Numbered from the stretch's first letter, positions 1 through 5,656 are shown. The stretch: 7,664 bases of DNA from Candidatus Acetothermia bacterium JdFR-47 (GCA_002011415.1 MTNI01000050.1:290-7953), one strand, 5' to 3'. Notes: generated from the sequence alone by a model not told the origin. Numbers and translations are program-made.

Positions 1-215
1 ATTTCCTTGTCCCTTATCACCACCGCTTTGCCTTCTATCCCCTGGCTTTTGATGGTGGCCACTACAGCGTCGAATTCGCCCCTAGCTAGCCCCGAAAGGA
101 GCAGTGCAGTGACGGCCCCGCCGCTTCCTTTTCTGCCCTTGCGGATTTTTTCGTCGGCGGCTCTTGCCAGAACGATGCGCCGTGTGGATCCGATGGACTC
201 GGATTGCTTCACCAT
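1..215 (-). CDS. FrhB/FdhB-family iron-sulfur flavoprotein, N-terminal part (partial)
   Basis: The gene runs off the left edge, leaving 71 complete codons. The N-terminus contains ARAADEKIRKGRKGSGGAVT (residues 17-36), followed by ALLLSGLARGEFDAVV. This matches the N-terminal domain of the coenzyme F420 hydrogenase/dehydrogenase beta-subunit family, usually 'AR(A/S)xDExIRKxxxxGGxVTALLxYxLEEGxxDAVV'. Members are FAD and [4Fe-4S] proteins that pass electrons between a flavin and F420, ferredoxin or another carrier. The cysteine clusters that would define the subtype are outside the window. I chose ATG 215-213; an in-frame GTG at 221-219 is an alternative, and the GAGGTG at 240-235 is better spaced for it. 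An in-frame TAG at 242-240 bounds the start. It lies downstream of hypBA on the same strand after a 294-bp gap, so it may be co-transcribed. Family assignment is fairly secure; substrate is unknown. Confidence 0.72.
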   Translation of the reverse strand, partial: MVKQSESIGSTRRIVLARAADEKIRKGRKGSGGAVTALLLSGLARGEFDAVVATIKSQGIEGKAVVIRDKE

Positions 216-327
216 GACCACCTCGTTTTTTTCACACCTCTACCAGTGTTGCGAGGGGCGGATACGTCCTTTTGATGAGCCCCTGGCCTTTCCATTGTGC
301 CCCGGCAGGCCTTCTTTCGTCCACCGT

Positions 328-348
328 CCCTTTTGGGGGTCAAAAGGG
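328..348. repeat. 8-bp inverted repeat in the hypA-frhB-like gap
   Basis: CCCTTTTG (328-335) and CAAAAGGG (341-348) are exact inverted copies separated by 5 bases. In RNA this gives an 8-bp stem with a 5-nt loop. No U-run follows on either strand, so a regulator site or an mRNA structure is as likely as a terminator. It lies about 110 bases upstream of the FrhB-like start. Confidence 0.55.
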
Positions 349-461
349 GCCACCTAGGCCTAGCTCGTTTTTCCCCTCTTTCCAATGCTCTTTCTGCATT
401 AGGTTGACTGTACTGGTGTCTGATGATCTTGTTTTGGGCGAGCTTCGGGTCTGGTTTAAGG

Positions 462-477
462 TCCCTTTTGGAAGGGA
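462..477. repeat. 6-bp inverted repeat downstream of hypA
   Basis: TCCCTT (462-467) and AAGGGA (472-477) pair around a TTGG loop. On the minus strand it begins about 33 bases after the hypA stop codon. It shares the string GTCCCTTTTGG with the left arm of the repeat at 328-348. The stem is short and has no T-tract after it on the minus strand, so it is at best a weak terminator or a processing site for hypBA mRNA. Confidence 0.4.
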
Positions 478-509
478 TCTTCGCCGTACAGGTATGTACT
501 CCCTCGATG

Positions 510-917
510 TCAGCTTGGAGGATTTTCTGTGGGTGTAGGCTCTTGATCTTCCACTGAGAGGGCGGTGATAGCCAGGTCCTTCCCTTCCACCACTTCTACT
601 CGCCCTTCGCATTTAGGACAGGAAAGGACCGGGATTGTGTAGTGCCAGCCTTCTTCAGCGAGGTACTGGACTTTTCCTTGGTAGGCGCAGTTAGGACATC
701 GTACCTTGACCGGCACCTTTTCAATCACAAGCTCTGACCCGGCCACCGGTGTCCCTTCGGAGAGGATCCGCCACGCTTCCCGCAGTGCTTCCTGGGAGAG
801 GGTGAGGAGCTCCCCCTGGCGGACGTGTACCTTCACGATGCGCCCCTCCGCCGGGTGGGCTGCGAGGTGTTCAAGCAGCCCTTCGAGCAGCGAGTGCGCG
901 AGGGAGTACTCGTGCAT
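510..917 (-). CDS. hypA: Hydrogenase nickel-insertion protein HypA
   Basis: HypA is a small cytoplasmic metallochaperone that binds nickel and, with HypB, loads it into the hydrogenase large-subunit precursor. The 135-aa protein starts MHEYSLA, which includes the conserved N-terminal His2/Glu3 nickel-site residues. It has the zinc-binding pair CPNC (Cys74, Cys77) and CPKC (Cys100, Cys103) and the usual GELLTLSQEALREAW stretch (residues 35-49). Start ATG 917-915 is fixed by this N-terminus, although the frame stays open to 971 inside hypB. It begins 1 nt after the hypB stop and has no good Shine-Dalgarno, suggesting translational coupling to hypB. At 135 aa it is longer than the usual ~113-118; the excess is a Pro/Thr/Glu-rich tail (about residues 122-135) with no known role. 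Confidence 0.95.
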   Translation of the reverse strand: MHEYSLAHSLLEGLLEHLAAHPAEGRIVKVHVRQGELLTLSQEALREAWRILSEGTPVAGSELVIEKVPVKVRCPNCAYQGKVQYLAEEGWHYTIPVLSCPKCEGRVEVVEGKDLAITALSVEDQEPTPTENPPS

Positions 918-918
918 T

Positions 919-1563
919 CTAGAAGCCCAGGGCGGAGAGGAGCTCTTCCACCCCCCGGCCGCTTTTTGCATCCGTGAGCACCGCTCGGCCGTGGGGGTTC
1001 ACCTTGCGGTAGTCCTCGACGATCCGCTGGGGGTCGACTCCCACGATTTCGGCGAGGTCCACCTTGTTTATGGCGATCACGTCCGTCTGGGCGAACATCT
1101 TGGGGTGCTTTCTCACCATGTCTTCCCCTTCGGTCACGGAGATGACCACCAGGTCTTGGTCTGTGCCCAGGGGGAAGTCGGCCGGGCACACCAAATTCCC
1201 TACGTTCTCGATGAACAGTACGTCCACTGCCGACAGAGGAAACTCCTCTAAGGCGTGCCCCACCCGGTGGGCGTCCAAGTGGCAGTCGTCACCCGTGTTG
1301 ATGACGGTGCTAGGGAGTCCTGCTGCCTGGAACCGCCGGTAGTCGTCGTCCCCGGCTACGTCCCCGGCAATGGCCCCAACCCGGACGCCCTTCCCTTGGA
1401 GACGTTGGGCCATCTGGATGATGAGCGCGGTCTTCCCCGAGCCGATGGCCCCCATGACGTTGATCGCCCGTACTCCTCGGTCGGCGAGGAATTCGTAGTT
1501 GCGCTCGGCAAGTTCGAGCTGGCGCTTGAGGATATCACCAAATCCCGTCCTGATTTCGTGCAT
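919..1563 (-). CDS. hypB: Hydrogenase nickel incorporation GTPase HypB
   Basis: HypB is a SIMIBI-class GTPase that works with HypA to deliver nickel to [NiFe] hydrogenase. The 214-aa protein has a P-loop GAIGSGKT (38-45), the DVAGDDD segment (68-74), the metal-site pair Cys94-His95 in GDDCHLDAHR, Cys126 in ENVGNLVCP, and the guanine-specificity motif NKVD (166-169). The N-terminal high-affinity CxxCGC site of E. coli HypB and the His-rich stretch of some relatives are both absent, so this is the short, core form. ATG 1563-1561 is chosen because homology begins there; no in-frame ATG or GTG lies close upstream and the longer reading frame to 1755 crosses the divergent promoter region. No Shine-Dalgarno precedes this ATG, and a -10-like TAAGAT ends only 8 nt before it. 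It is the first gene of the leftward hypBA unit. Confidence 0.96.
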   Translation of the reverse strand: MHEIRTGFGDILKRQLELAERNYEFLADRGVRAINVMGAIGSGKTALIIQMAQRLQGKGVRVGAIAGDVAGDDDYRRFQAAGLPSTVINTGDDCHLDAHRVGHALEEFPLSAVDVLFIENVGNLVCPADFPLGTDQDLVVISVTEGEDMVRKHPKMFAQTDVIAINKVDLAEIVGVDPQRIVEDYRKVNPHGRAVLTDAKSGRGVEELLSALGF

Positions 1564-1571
1564 GGCAAGGG

Positions 1572-1601
1572 ATCTTATCCCCCCTCGGACCGGGCCCGCA
1601 A
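1572..1601 (-). promoter_or_regulatory. Candidate promoter of hypBA
   Basis: Reading leftward, TTGCGG (1601-1596) and TAAGAT (1577-1572) are separated by 18 nt and resemble sigma70-type -35 and -10 boxes. The -10 ends 8 nt before the hypB ATG, so the transcript would start at or within about 3 nt of that codon and be leaderless or nearly so. The missing ribosome binding site agrees. This is inferred from motif and spacing only. Confidence 0.5.
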
Positions 1602-1615
1602 GGACGTGCCCGTAG

Positions 1616-1629
1616 CTGATCGCGATCAG
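1616..1629. promoter_or_regulatory. Perfect 14-bp palindrome, candidate operator
   Basis: CTGATCGCGATCAG reads the same on both strands. It lies 15 bp upstream of the hypB -35 box and about 50 bp upstream of the mbhA -35 box, well placed for a regulator acting on both divergent units. Its TGAT-N4-ATCA core equals the inner part of the FNR/CRP-family consensus TTGAT-N4-ATCAA, differing at the two outer bases. The regulator is unknown and no regulator gene is in the window. Confidence 0.45.
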
Positions 1630-1679
1630 TTTTTCTGATGACTTCCCGCAGGAGCCCGGGTTTGCCTGCTTTTTTCGAC

Positions 1680-1709
1680 TTGCCAGGTTCTTGGGCAAAG
1701 CTGTATATT
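1680..1709 (+). promoter_or_regulatory. Candidate promoter of the mbh operon
   Basis: TTGCCA (1680-1685) and TATATT (1704-1709) are separated by 18 nt and fit a sigma70-type promoter. The -10 ends 9 nt before the mbhA ATG, so transcription would start at about 1716-1719 and the mRNA would have almost no leader. No Shine-Dalgarno lies before the ATG, unlike the internal genes of the operon. Confidence 0.55.
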
Positions 1710-1718
1710 CCCTTCGAC

Positions 1719-2234
1719 ATGCGTAAGGCAGCCGAGTGGGCAACGACGGCCGCATTCGCGCTTGCCGTTTATTTGTTGCTCGTTCTCTGGACAGGCCCCA
1801 TTGGCCTGTGGTCTTCCTCTGAACTCATCGCGGGAGTGGTGCTTTCCGTCCTAGCGGGGCTCCTAGGAGGGCGCCTGCTATGGGAGCGCGGCGGCTGGAG
1901 AATGCTCCAACCCCACCGGTGGGTGCTGTTTTTCTTTTACCTCATAGGCCCTTTCTTCCTCGCCATGGCCCGAGCCAACCTGGACGTGGCCTGGCGGATA
2001 ATCACCGGTCGCATCCGGCCCGGGATCGTGCGGTTCAACCCGGGCCTTAGGACGGACCTGGGGCGCACGGTGCTCGCCAACTCAATCACCCTCACCCCCG
2101 GCACCCTGACGGTGGACGTGGATGACGACACAGGCGACTTTTACGTCCACTGGATCAACGTCAAGGACAAGGAGCCGCGGCCCGAGGACGTCTGCGGGTC
2201 CTTCCCCACCTGGGCGAGGAGGATCGCGGAATGA
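1719..2234 (+). CDS. mbhA: Mbh subunit A, MrpE/MnhE-like membrane protein
   Basis: This is the MrpE-like subunit of the Na+/H+ antiporter module of a membrane-bound hydrogenase. The 171-aa protein has hydrophobic segments at about 12-50 and 67-84, then a soluble C-terminal domain. Family motifs are MARANLDVAWRI (83-94), PGIVRF (101-106) and LANSITLTPGTLTVDVD (119-135), followed by YVHWINV. I chose ATG 1719 because homology and the first membrane segment begin there, it lies 9 nt after a good -10 box, and the length matches MrpE (about 160-170 aa). An in-frame ATG at 1638 would add 27 residues with no family similarity that I can see and would include the promoter. The stop overlaps the mbhB start by 4 nt. 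MrpE is thought to be structural for the complex rather than a pump subunit. Confidence 0.9.
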   Translation: MRKAAEWATTAAFALAVYLLLVLWTGPIGLWSSSELIAGVVLSVLAGLLGGRLLWERGGWRMLQPHRWVLFFFYLIGPFFLAMARANLDVAWRIITGRIRPGIVRFNPGLRTDLGRTVLANSITLTPGTLTVDVDDDTGDFYVHWINVKDKEPRPEDVCGSFPTWARRIAE

Positions 2235-2497
2235 TAGTGGAGCTCTCTTTCGGGGTGGCGGCGGCGGTGATGCTCGCCTTTATGTGCGTTTCCGTGCTCA
2301 GGCTTGCAATCGGCCCCACGGCCGCTGACCGGGCGGTGGCCTTGGACACCATAAACACCCTAGTAGTTACCACCATGGTGCTCCTGGGCGTTGCCTTCGG
2401 GCAGGTGGTGCTAGTGGACGTGGCCATCGTCTACGCGCTCCTTTCCTTTATTGCTACCCTGTACATAGCCCGGTATCTGGCAGGAGGCCTGGAGTGA
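2231..2497 (+). CDS. mbhB: Mbh subunit B, MrpF/MnhF-like membrane protein
   Basis: This 88-aa protein has three membrane helices (about 5-26, 43-60 and 62-82), as expected for MrpF. The family signatures IGPTAADRAVALDTI (27-41) and VDVAIVYALLSF (62-73) are present, including acidic residues Asp33, Asp39 and Asp63. In Mrp antiporters and Mbh, MrpF belongs to the small-subunit cluster implicated in Na+ movement. ATG 2231 overlaps the mbhA stop (ATGA), with AGGAGG at 2217-2222 inside mbhA, 8 nt before the start. Confidence 0.92.
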   Translation: MIVELSFGVAAAVMLAFMCVSVLRLAIGPTAADRAVALDTINTLVVTTMVLLGVAFGQVVLVDVAIVYALLSFIATLYIARYLAGGLE

Positions 2498-2829
2498 ATG
2501 TCCTGATCTATATCTTTCTCGCCATCGGGGCTGTCTTCAACGGCCTGGGGGCGGTGGCCCTGATCCGGTTTCCGGACGTATACACCCGCATCCACGGCGC
2601 CACCAAATGCACCACCTTCGGCTCCATCTTCTCCATCCTGGCGGTGGTGATCTACGGGTTCGCGCGGGGAGGGGGCGAAGGAGGTACCCTGGCGGTGCAC
2701 GCGCTTTTGGCGCTCGTGTTCCTGCTTCTCACCAACCCCACCGGTTCCCATGCCCTGGCCCGCGGGGCCCACCAGGCGGGGATCAAGCCGTTCCAGGCTG
2801 TGGTGGATCGACTGGAGGACAAGCGATGA
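2494..2829 (+). CDS. mbhC: Mbh subunit C, MrpG/MnhG-like membrane protein
   Basis: This 111-aa MrpG-family protein has three hydrophobic segments (about 3-24, 42-57 and 66-80). The diagnostic stretch is RFPDVYTRIHGATKCTTFG (25-43), plus NPTGSHALARGAHQAG (81-96). The start is GTG 2494, which overlaps the mbhB stop as GTGA and has AGGAGG (2482-2487) 6 nt upstream. An ATG at 2498 is in another frame. With MrpE and MrpF it forms the first part of the membrane antiporter module. Confidence 0.92.
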   Translation: MNVLIYIFLAIGAVFNGLGAVALIRFPDVYTRIHGATKCTTFGSIFSILAVVIYGFARGGGEGGTLAVHALLALVFLLLTNPTGSHALARGAHQAGIKPFQAVVDRLEDKR

Positions 2830-3077
2830 CCCTGTGGGGCGTGCTCCAGGTGCTCACGTTGGTGCTGATCGTGGCTGGGGCGGCCCTGGCTGTGTGGCTA
2901 AAGGACCTGCTGGCTGCGGTGATCGCCCTGGCCGCTTCGAGCCTGCTACTGTCCCTGGAGTTCTACCTCCTTCAGGCCCCGGACGTGGCCATTGCCGAAG
3001 CTGGGATTGGGGCGGCCCTTACTACCGCCATCTACATCCTCGCCATCCGGAAGACTCGGCGTAAGGAGGAAGAATGA
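2826..3077 (+). CDS. mbhD: Mbh subunit D, DUF4040 / MrpA-segment protein
   Basis: This 83-aa protein corresponds to one of the segments found in the C-terminal part of MrpA, which in Mbh operons is a separate gene. Three hydrophobic helices (about 6-24, 28-48 and 56-75) flank the DUF4040 motif LLQAPDVAIAEAGIGAALTT (48-67). Asp53 and Glu58 are acidic residues inside the membrane region, likely to belong to the ion path by analogy with Mrp. ATG 2826 overlaps the mbhC stop (ATGA), with GGAGG at 2814-2818. The C-terminus is highly charged (KTRRKEEE). It does not appear truncated for this family. Confidence 0.88.
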   Translation: MTLWGVLQVLTLVLIVAGAALAVWLKDLLAAVIALAASSLLLSLEFYLLQAPDVAIAEAGIGAALTTAIYILAIRKTRRKEEE

Positions 3078-3337
3078 GGTGGCTCAAGGTGGGGGCGCTC
3101 CTCGTGGTGGTGGGGTTCCTTCTCGGGGCGGCCGCTTGGATGCACCCCTTCGGGCTCCCCTGGGCGAGCGACATGGATGACTACTTCATTGCAAACGCCC
3201 AAGGAGAGGCCGCGGCCAACAACGTGGTGACCTCGGTGGTGTTCGACTACCGAGGCTTTGACACCCTGGGTGAGGCCACGGTGCTTTTGTGCGCCGTGGT
3301 GGGCGTGGCCTTGATGCTGAGGAGGATCACACGATGA
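3074..3337 (+). CDS. mbhE: Mbh subunit E, MrpA C-terminal-like membrane protein
   Basis: This 87-aa protein matches the last part of MrpA, encoded separately as MbhE. It has a first hydrophobic segment (about 5-22), a loop with several acidic residues (DMDD 33-36), then NNVVTSVVFDYRGFDTLGEA (49-68), a hallmark of this family, and a final helix (about 69-82). ATG 3074 overlaps the mbhD stop (ATGA), with AGGAGG just upstream inside mbhD. Together mbhD and mbhE stand in for the C-terminal third of MrpA. No gene for the large N-terminal MrpA part exists here, as in Mbh enzymes. Confidence 0.87.
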   Translation: MRWLKVGALLVVVGFLLGAAAWMHPFGLPWASDMDDYFIANAQGEAAANNVVTSVVFDYRGFDTLGEATVLLCAVVGVALMLRRITR

Positions 3338-3783
3338 GCGTAGTGGTGCGAACGATCGCCCGGATCATCGTGCCTATGATCCTCGCCTTCGGGGGCTACG
3401 TGATCATGCATGGGCACCTCACCCCGGGAGGCGGCTTTCAGGGCGGGGCGGTAGTCGCCTCGGCGGTGGCGCTAATCGTGGTCGTCTTCGGGGCGGAGCG
3501 CCTGAAGCGGAGGAAGACCCTGCTCTCCTTGCTGGAGGACCTGGGGGCTATTGCCTTCATTGCCCTCGCCTTCCTGGGAATCGGGGTCACGTTCTTTAGA
3601 AACGTCCTTGCGGGGGGCGGAGGCCTGTTCGGGGTGCCGGTGCCCCCGGGGCCGAACCCCGGGTTCCTCGATACCGGCGGCACGCTTCCCCTTATGAACT
3701 GGGCTGTGGGCCTGAAGGTGATCGCGGGGCTGGGCTCTGTGGTGGTGTTGTTCGGCCTCTTCGGAGGAAAAGATGATCGGTAA
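3334..3783 (+). CDS. mbhF: Mbh subunit F, MrpB/MnhB-like membrane protein
   Basis: This 149-aa protein carries the MrpB signature GHLTPGGGFQGGAVVAS (27-43) and the later PLMNWAVGLKVIAG (119-132). Four hydrophobic segments are visible (about 8-26, 36-53, 70-88 and 123-144). A Gly/Pro-rich loop (about 93-112) lies between helices three and four. ATG 3334 overlaps the mbhE stop (ATGA), with GAGGAGG 8 nt upstream; the frame is open farther upstream inside mbhE but without family similarity. The 3' end overlaps mbhG by 11 nt. Confidence 0.92.
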   Translation: MSVVVRTIARIIVPMILAFGGYVIMHGHLTPGGGFQGGAVVASAVALIVVVFGAERLKRRKTLLSLLEDLGAIAFIALAFLGIGVTFFRNVLAGGGGLFGVPVPPGPNPGFLDTGGTLPLMNWAVGLKVIAGLGSVVVLFGLFGGKDDR

Positions 3784-4120
3784 CTTCCCGTTCGCCGTGT
3801 GCATGATTCTGATTGCCTTGGGGCTGTGGACGCTCCTTACCCGCCGCAACCTGATCAAGCTGGCGATCGGCATCACGTTGATCGAGAGCGGGGTGAACTT
3901 GTTCCTCGTGACGCTGGGGTACGTGCGGGGAGGGGTGGCGCCGATCTACACCTACGCTCCGCCAGGGGCTCGCATGGTGCTCCCCACTCCCCAGGCCCTG
4001 ACTCTCACCTCCATCGTCATCGGCCTGGCCACCACGGCCCTCATGCTTGCGTTCGCCGTGGTGATCTACCGCCACCGGGGGACTCTGGACGCTGGGAAGA
4101 TCAGGGAGCTTAAGGGATGA
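3773..4120 (+). CDS. mbhG: Mbh subunit G, MrpC/NuoK-like membrane protein
   Basis: MrpC is homologous to NuoK of complex I. This 115-aa protein has three helices (about 5-23, 28-51 and 76-99), with NLIKLAIGITLIESGVNLF (26-44) and PTPQALTLTSIVIG (71-84). Glu38 in the second helix is the buried acidic residue expected of the NuoK/MrpC fold. ATG 3773 starts 11 nt before the mbhF stop, with GGAGG 5 nt upstream. The stop overlaps mbhH (ATGA). It likely helps link the small-subunit cluster to the MrpD-like antiporter subunit. Confidence 0.92.
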   Translation: MIGNFPFAVCMILIALGLWTLLTRRNLIKLAIGITLIESGVNLFLVTLGYVRGGVAPIYTYAPPGARMVLPTPQALTLTSIVIGLATTALMLAFAVVIYRHRGTLDAGKIRELKG

Positions 4121-5655
4121 CGATCGGAATCCATGTGCCGATTTTGGCGATAGCAGTGCCCCTCCTCGGGGCCTTCGCCCTGCCCATCTTCGCCAAGGTT
4201 CACCGGAACCTGCGGGACCTGTGGGCGATCCTGGTGGCAGCGTTCACCTGTGCCATGGTGGTAGCACTGGCGGTGCAGGTGTTTACCTCCGGGATCCAGC
4301 TCTACACCCTGGGGGCCGCTTCCCCCACGGCCACCGTGGTCCAAGGAGGGTTCCCCATCCGCATCGTTCTGGTGGTGGACGGGATGTCGGCGTTCATGGG
4401 GCTCATCACCGCCCTGGTGGGGCTCGCTTCCTTGATGTACGCGTTCCAGTTCCTCAAAGAAGAGCAGGGCAAGACCTTGGCCATGACGTTGTTCTTCCTC
4501 CTGTGGGCGGGGATGCTGGGAATGGAGTACACCGGCGACATGTTCAACTTCGTGTTCCTGGAGGTTACCAGCATCGCCGCCTGCGCCCTGGTCGGTTACC
4601 GCACCTGGGAGTCCCGGCCCCCAGAGGCAGCGTTCAAGGCCATGGCCATGTACACCGTGGGCGGACTATTGGTGCTCCTCGCTGTGGGGATCCTGTACGG
4701 GGAGTACGGGGCCCTAAACATCGCCTACCTTTCCTCCAAGATCTCCGGGACCCCGCTCGACAAGGTGGCCCTCGGACTACTCCTCGGGGGGCTCCTCATG
4801 AAGGCAGGGACGGTGCCGGCCCACATGTGGGCCCCGGACGCCTATGGGGAGGCGCCGGCTCAAGCCGCCATCGTGCTTGTGGCCAACACCCAGGCCTCCC
4901 TGTACGGCTTGTTCCGGGTGCTGTTCACCCTGTACGGGGGAGCGCTTTCTACCCCGGCGGTGGGGTGGTTGGTGACGGCCCTTGGTACCCTGACGTTGTT
5001 GGTTGCTGCGCTCATGGCCGTCATCCAGACGGACCTCGGGCGGCTGATCGCTTACGGGGCTGTGTCTCAGATCGGCTACATGCTCCTTGGGGTGGGGGTG
5101 GGGCTGACGGTGATCTCTTCCCGCCCCGATTTTGGCTTGGTGGCAATGAAGGGCGGCATCTTTCACATGATGAACGATGCTGCCACGGTGGGCCTTCTGT
5201 TCCTGGCGGCGGGCGTGGTCAAGCGGGCCTGCGGCACCAAGGACCTGCGGGCCTTGGGGGGCCTCGGGCACGACCTTAAGTGGACGAGCGGCTTCTTCTT
5301 CCTGGGGGCACTTGCCCTGGCCGGGATCCCGCCGCTCAACGGCTTTGCCTCAAAGTTCTTGATCTACGAATCGAGTTTCCGCCTGTCCCCTATCCTGACC
5401 GCGATCGCCGTTTTGGGCTCGATCCTTCTACTGGCGGTGTTCGTGCGGGCGTTCCAGGGGGTGTTCCTGGGACCCCGGCTGCGGACCGTCCAGCCAGCGC
5501 CCTTGGGAATGCTCATCGCCATGGGGGTGCTGGCGGCAATAATCCTGGCGTTTGGCCTGGTGCCGGACTTTTTCGTCCGGCACATGGTGACCCCGGCGGC
5601 AGAGGCCCTGTGGCGGGGACGGGATCTGTACTTGGCAGCCGTGCTGGGGGGTTGA
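4117..5655 (+). CDS. mbhH: Mbh subunit H, MrpD/NuoN-like ion-translocating subunit
   Basis: This is the large antiporter-like subunit, homologous to MrpD and NuoL/M/N, expected to move protons (or Na+) as electrons flow to H2. The 512-aa protein is almost wholly hydrophobic with about 14 membrane segments, normal for the family. Key residues by position: Glu149 (NFVFLEV), Lys229 (LLMKAGTVPAHMWAPDAYGE), GAVSQIGYMLLG (314-325) and Lys413 (PPLNGFASKFLIYES). The segment 350-363 reads HMMNDAATVGLLFL. At the place where MrpD/NuoL relatives usually have a lysine (HxxxxK-x-x-LFL) there is Val358, and the His-His/His-Ala pair is Asn353-Asp354. ATG 4117 overlaps the mbhG stop (ATGA); a GGGAG lies 5' of it. 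A long open frame at 4221-5279 inside this gene is only a high-GC shadow. Confidence 0.94.
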   Translation: MTIGIHVPILAIAVPLLGAFALPIFAKVHRNLRDLWAILVAAFTCAMVVALAVQVFTSGIQLYTLGAASPTATVVQGGFPIRIVLVVDGMSAFMGLITALVGLASLMYAFQFLKEEQGKTLAMTLFFLLWAGMLGMEYTGDMFNFVFLEVTSIAACALVGYRTWESRPPEAAFKAMAMYTVGGLLVLLAVGILYGEYGALNIAYLSSKISGTPLDKVALGLLLGGLLMKAGTVPAHMWAPDAYGEAPAQAAIVLVANTQASLYGLFRVLFTLYGGALSTPAVGWLVTALGTLTLLVAALMAVIQTDLGRLIAYGAVSQIGYMLLGVGVGLTVISSRPDFGLVAMKGGIFHMMNDAATVGLLFLAAGVVKRACGTKDLRALGGLGHDLKWTSGFFFLGALALAGIPPLNGFASKFLIYESSFRLSPILTAIAVLGSILLLAVFVRAFQGVFLGPRLRTVQPAPLGMLIAMGVLAAIILAFGLVPDFFVRHMVTPAAEALWRGRDLYLAAVLGG

Positions 5656-5656
5656 C

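Larger units (their letters stand above)
216..509. other. Non-coding gap between hypA and the FrhB-like gene
   Basis: I see no convincing gene here; the open frames are short, lack recognisable motifs and overlap hypA. The gap holds two inverted repeats (328-348 and 462-477), an 11-bp direct repeat GTCCCTTTTGG (327-337 and 461-471), a 10-bp palindrome CTAGGCCTAG (354-363) and a small inverted repeat GTACA-N4-TGTAC (486-499). No T-rich tract follows the hairpins on the minus strand, so there is no clear terminator between hypA and the FrhB-like gene. I also found no convincing minus-strand promoter: TTGACC at 341-336 looks like a -35 but has no matching -10. Confidence 0.6.

Noticed and set aside
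272..538. 88-codon plus-strand open frame between the FrhB-like gene and hypA
   Set aside because: It runs antisense into the 3' end of hypA, has no ribosome binding site that I see and no recognisable motif.
1616..1635. Palindrome followed by TTTTTC as a plus-strand rho-independent terminator
   Set aside because: No plus-strand gene ends upstream (hypB runs the other way), and the hairpin stem would be only 5-6 bp with a tiny loop. An operator is the better reading.
1638..1718. Upstream in-frame ATG for mbhA at 1638
   Set aside because: It would add 27 unrelated residues, has no ribosome binding site and would include the -35/-10 boxes in the coding region. ATG 1719 gives normal MrpE length.
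1564..1755. Upstream extension of the hypB reading frame to 1755
   Set aside because: The added residues show no HypB similarity, overlap the mbhA start and cross the divergent promoters; HypB homology begins at Met 1563.
4221..5279. 352-codon open frame on the plus strand inside mbhH
   Set aside because: It is the +1-type shadow of mbhH in GC-rich DNA: low-complexity Gly/Arg/His/Pro translation with no family motif, while the mbhH frame shows clear MrpD/NuoN motifs throughout.
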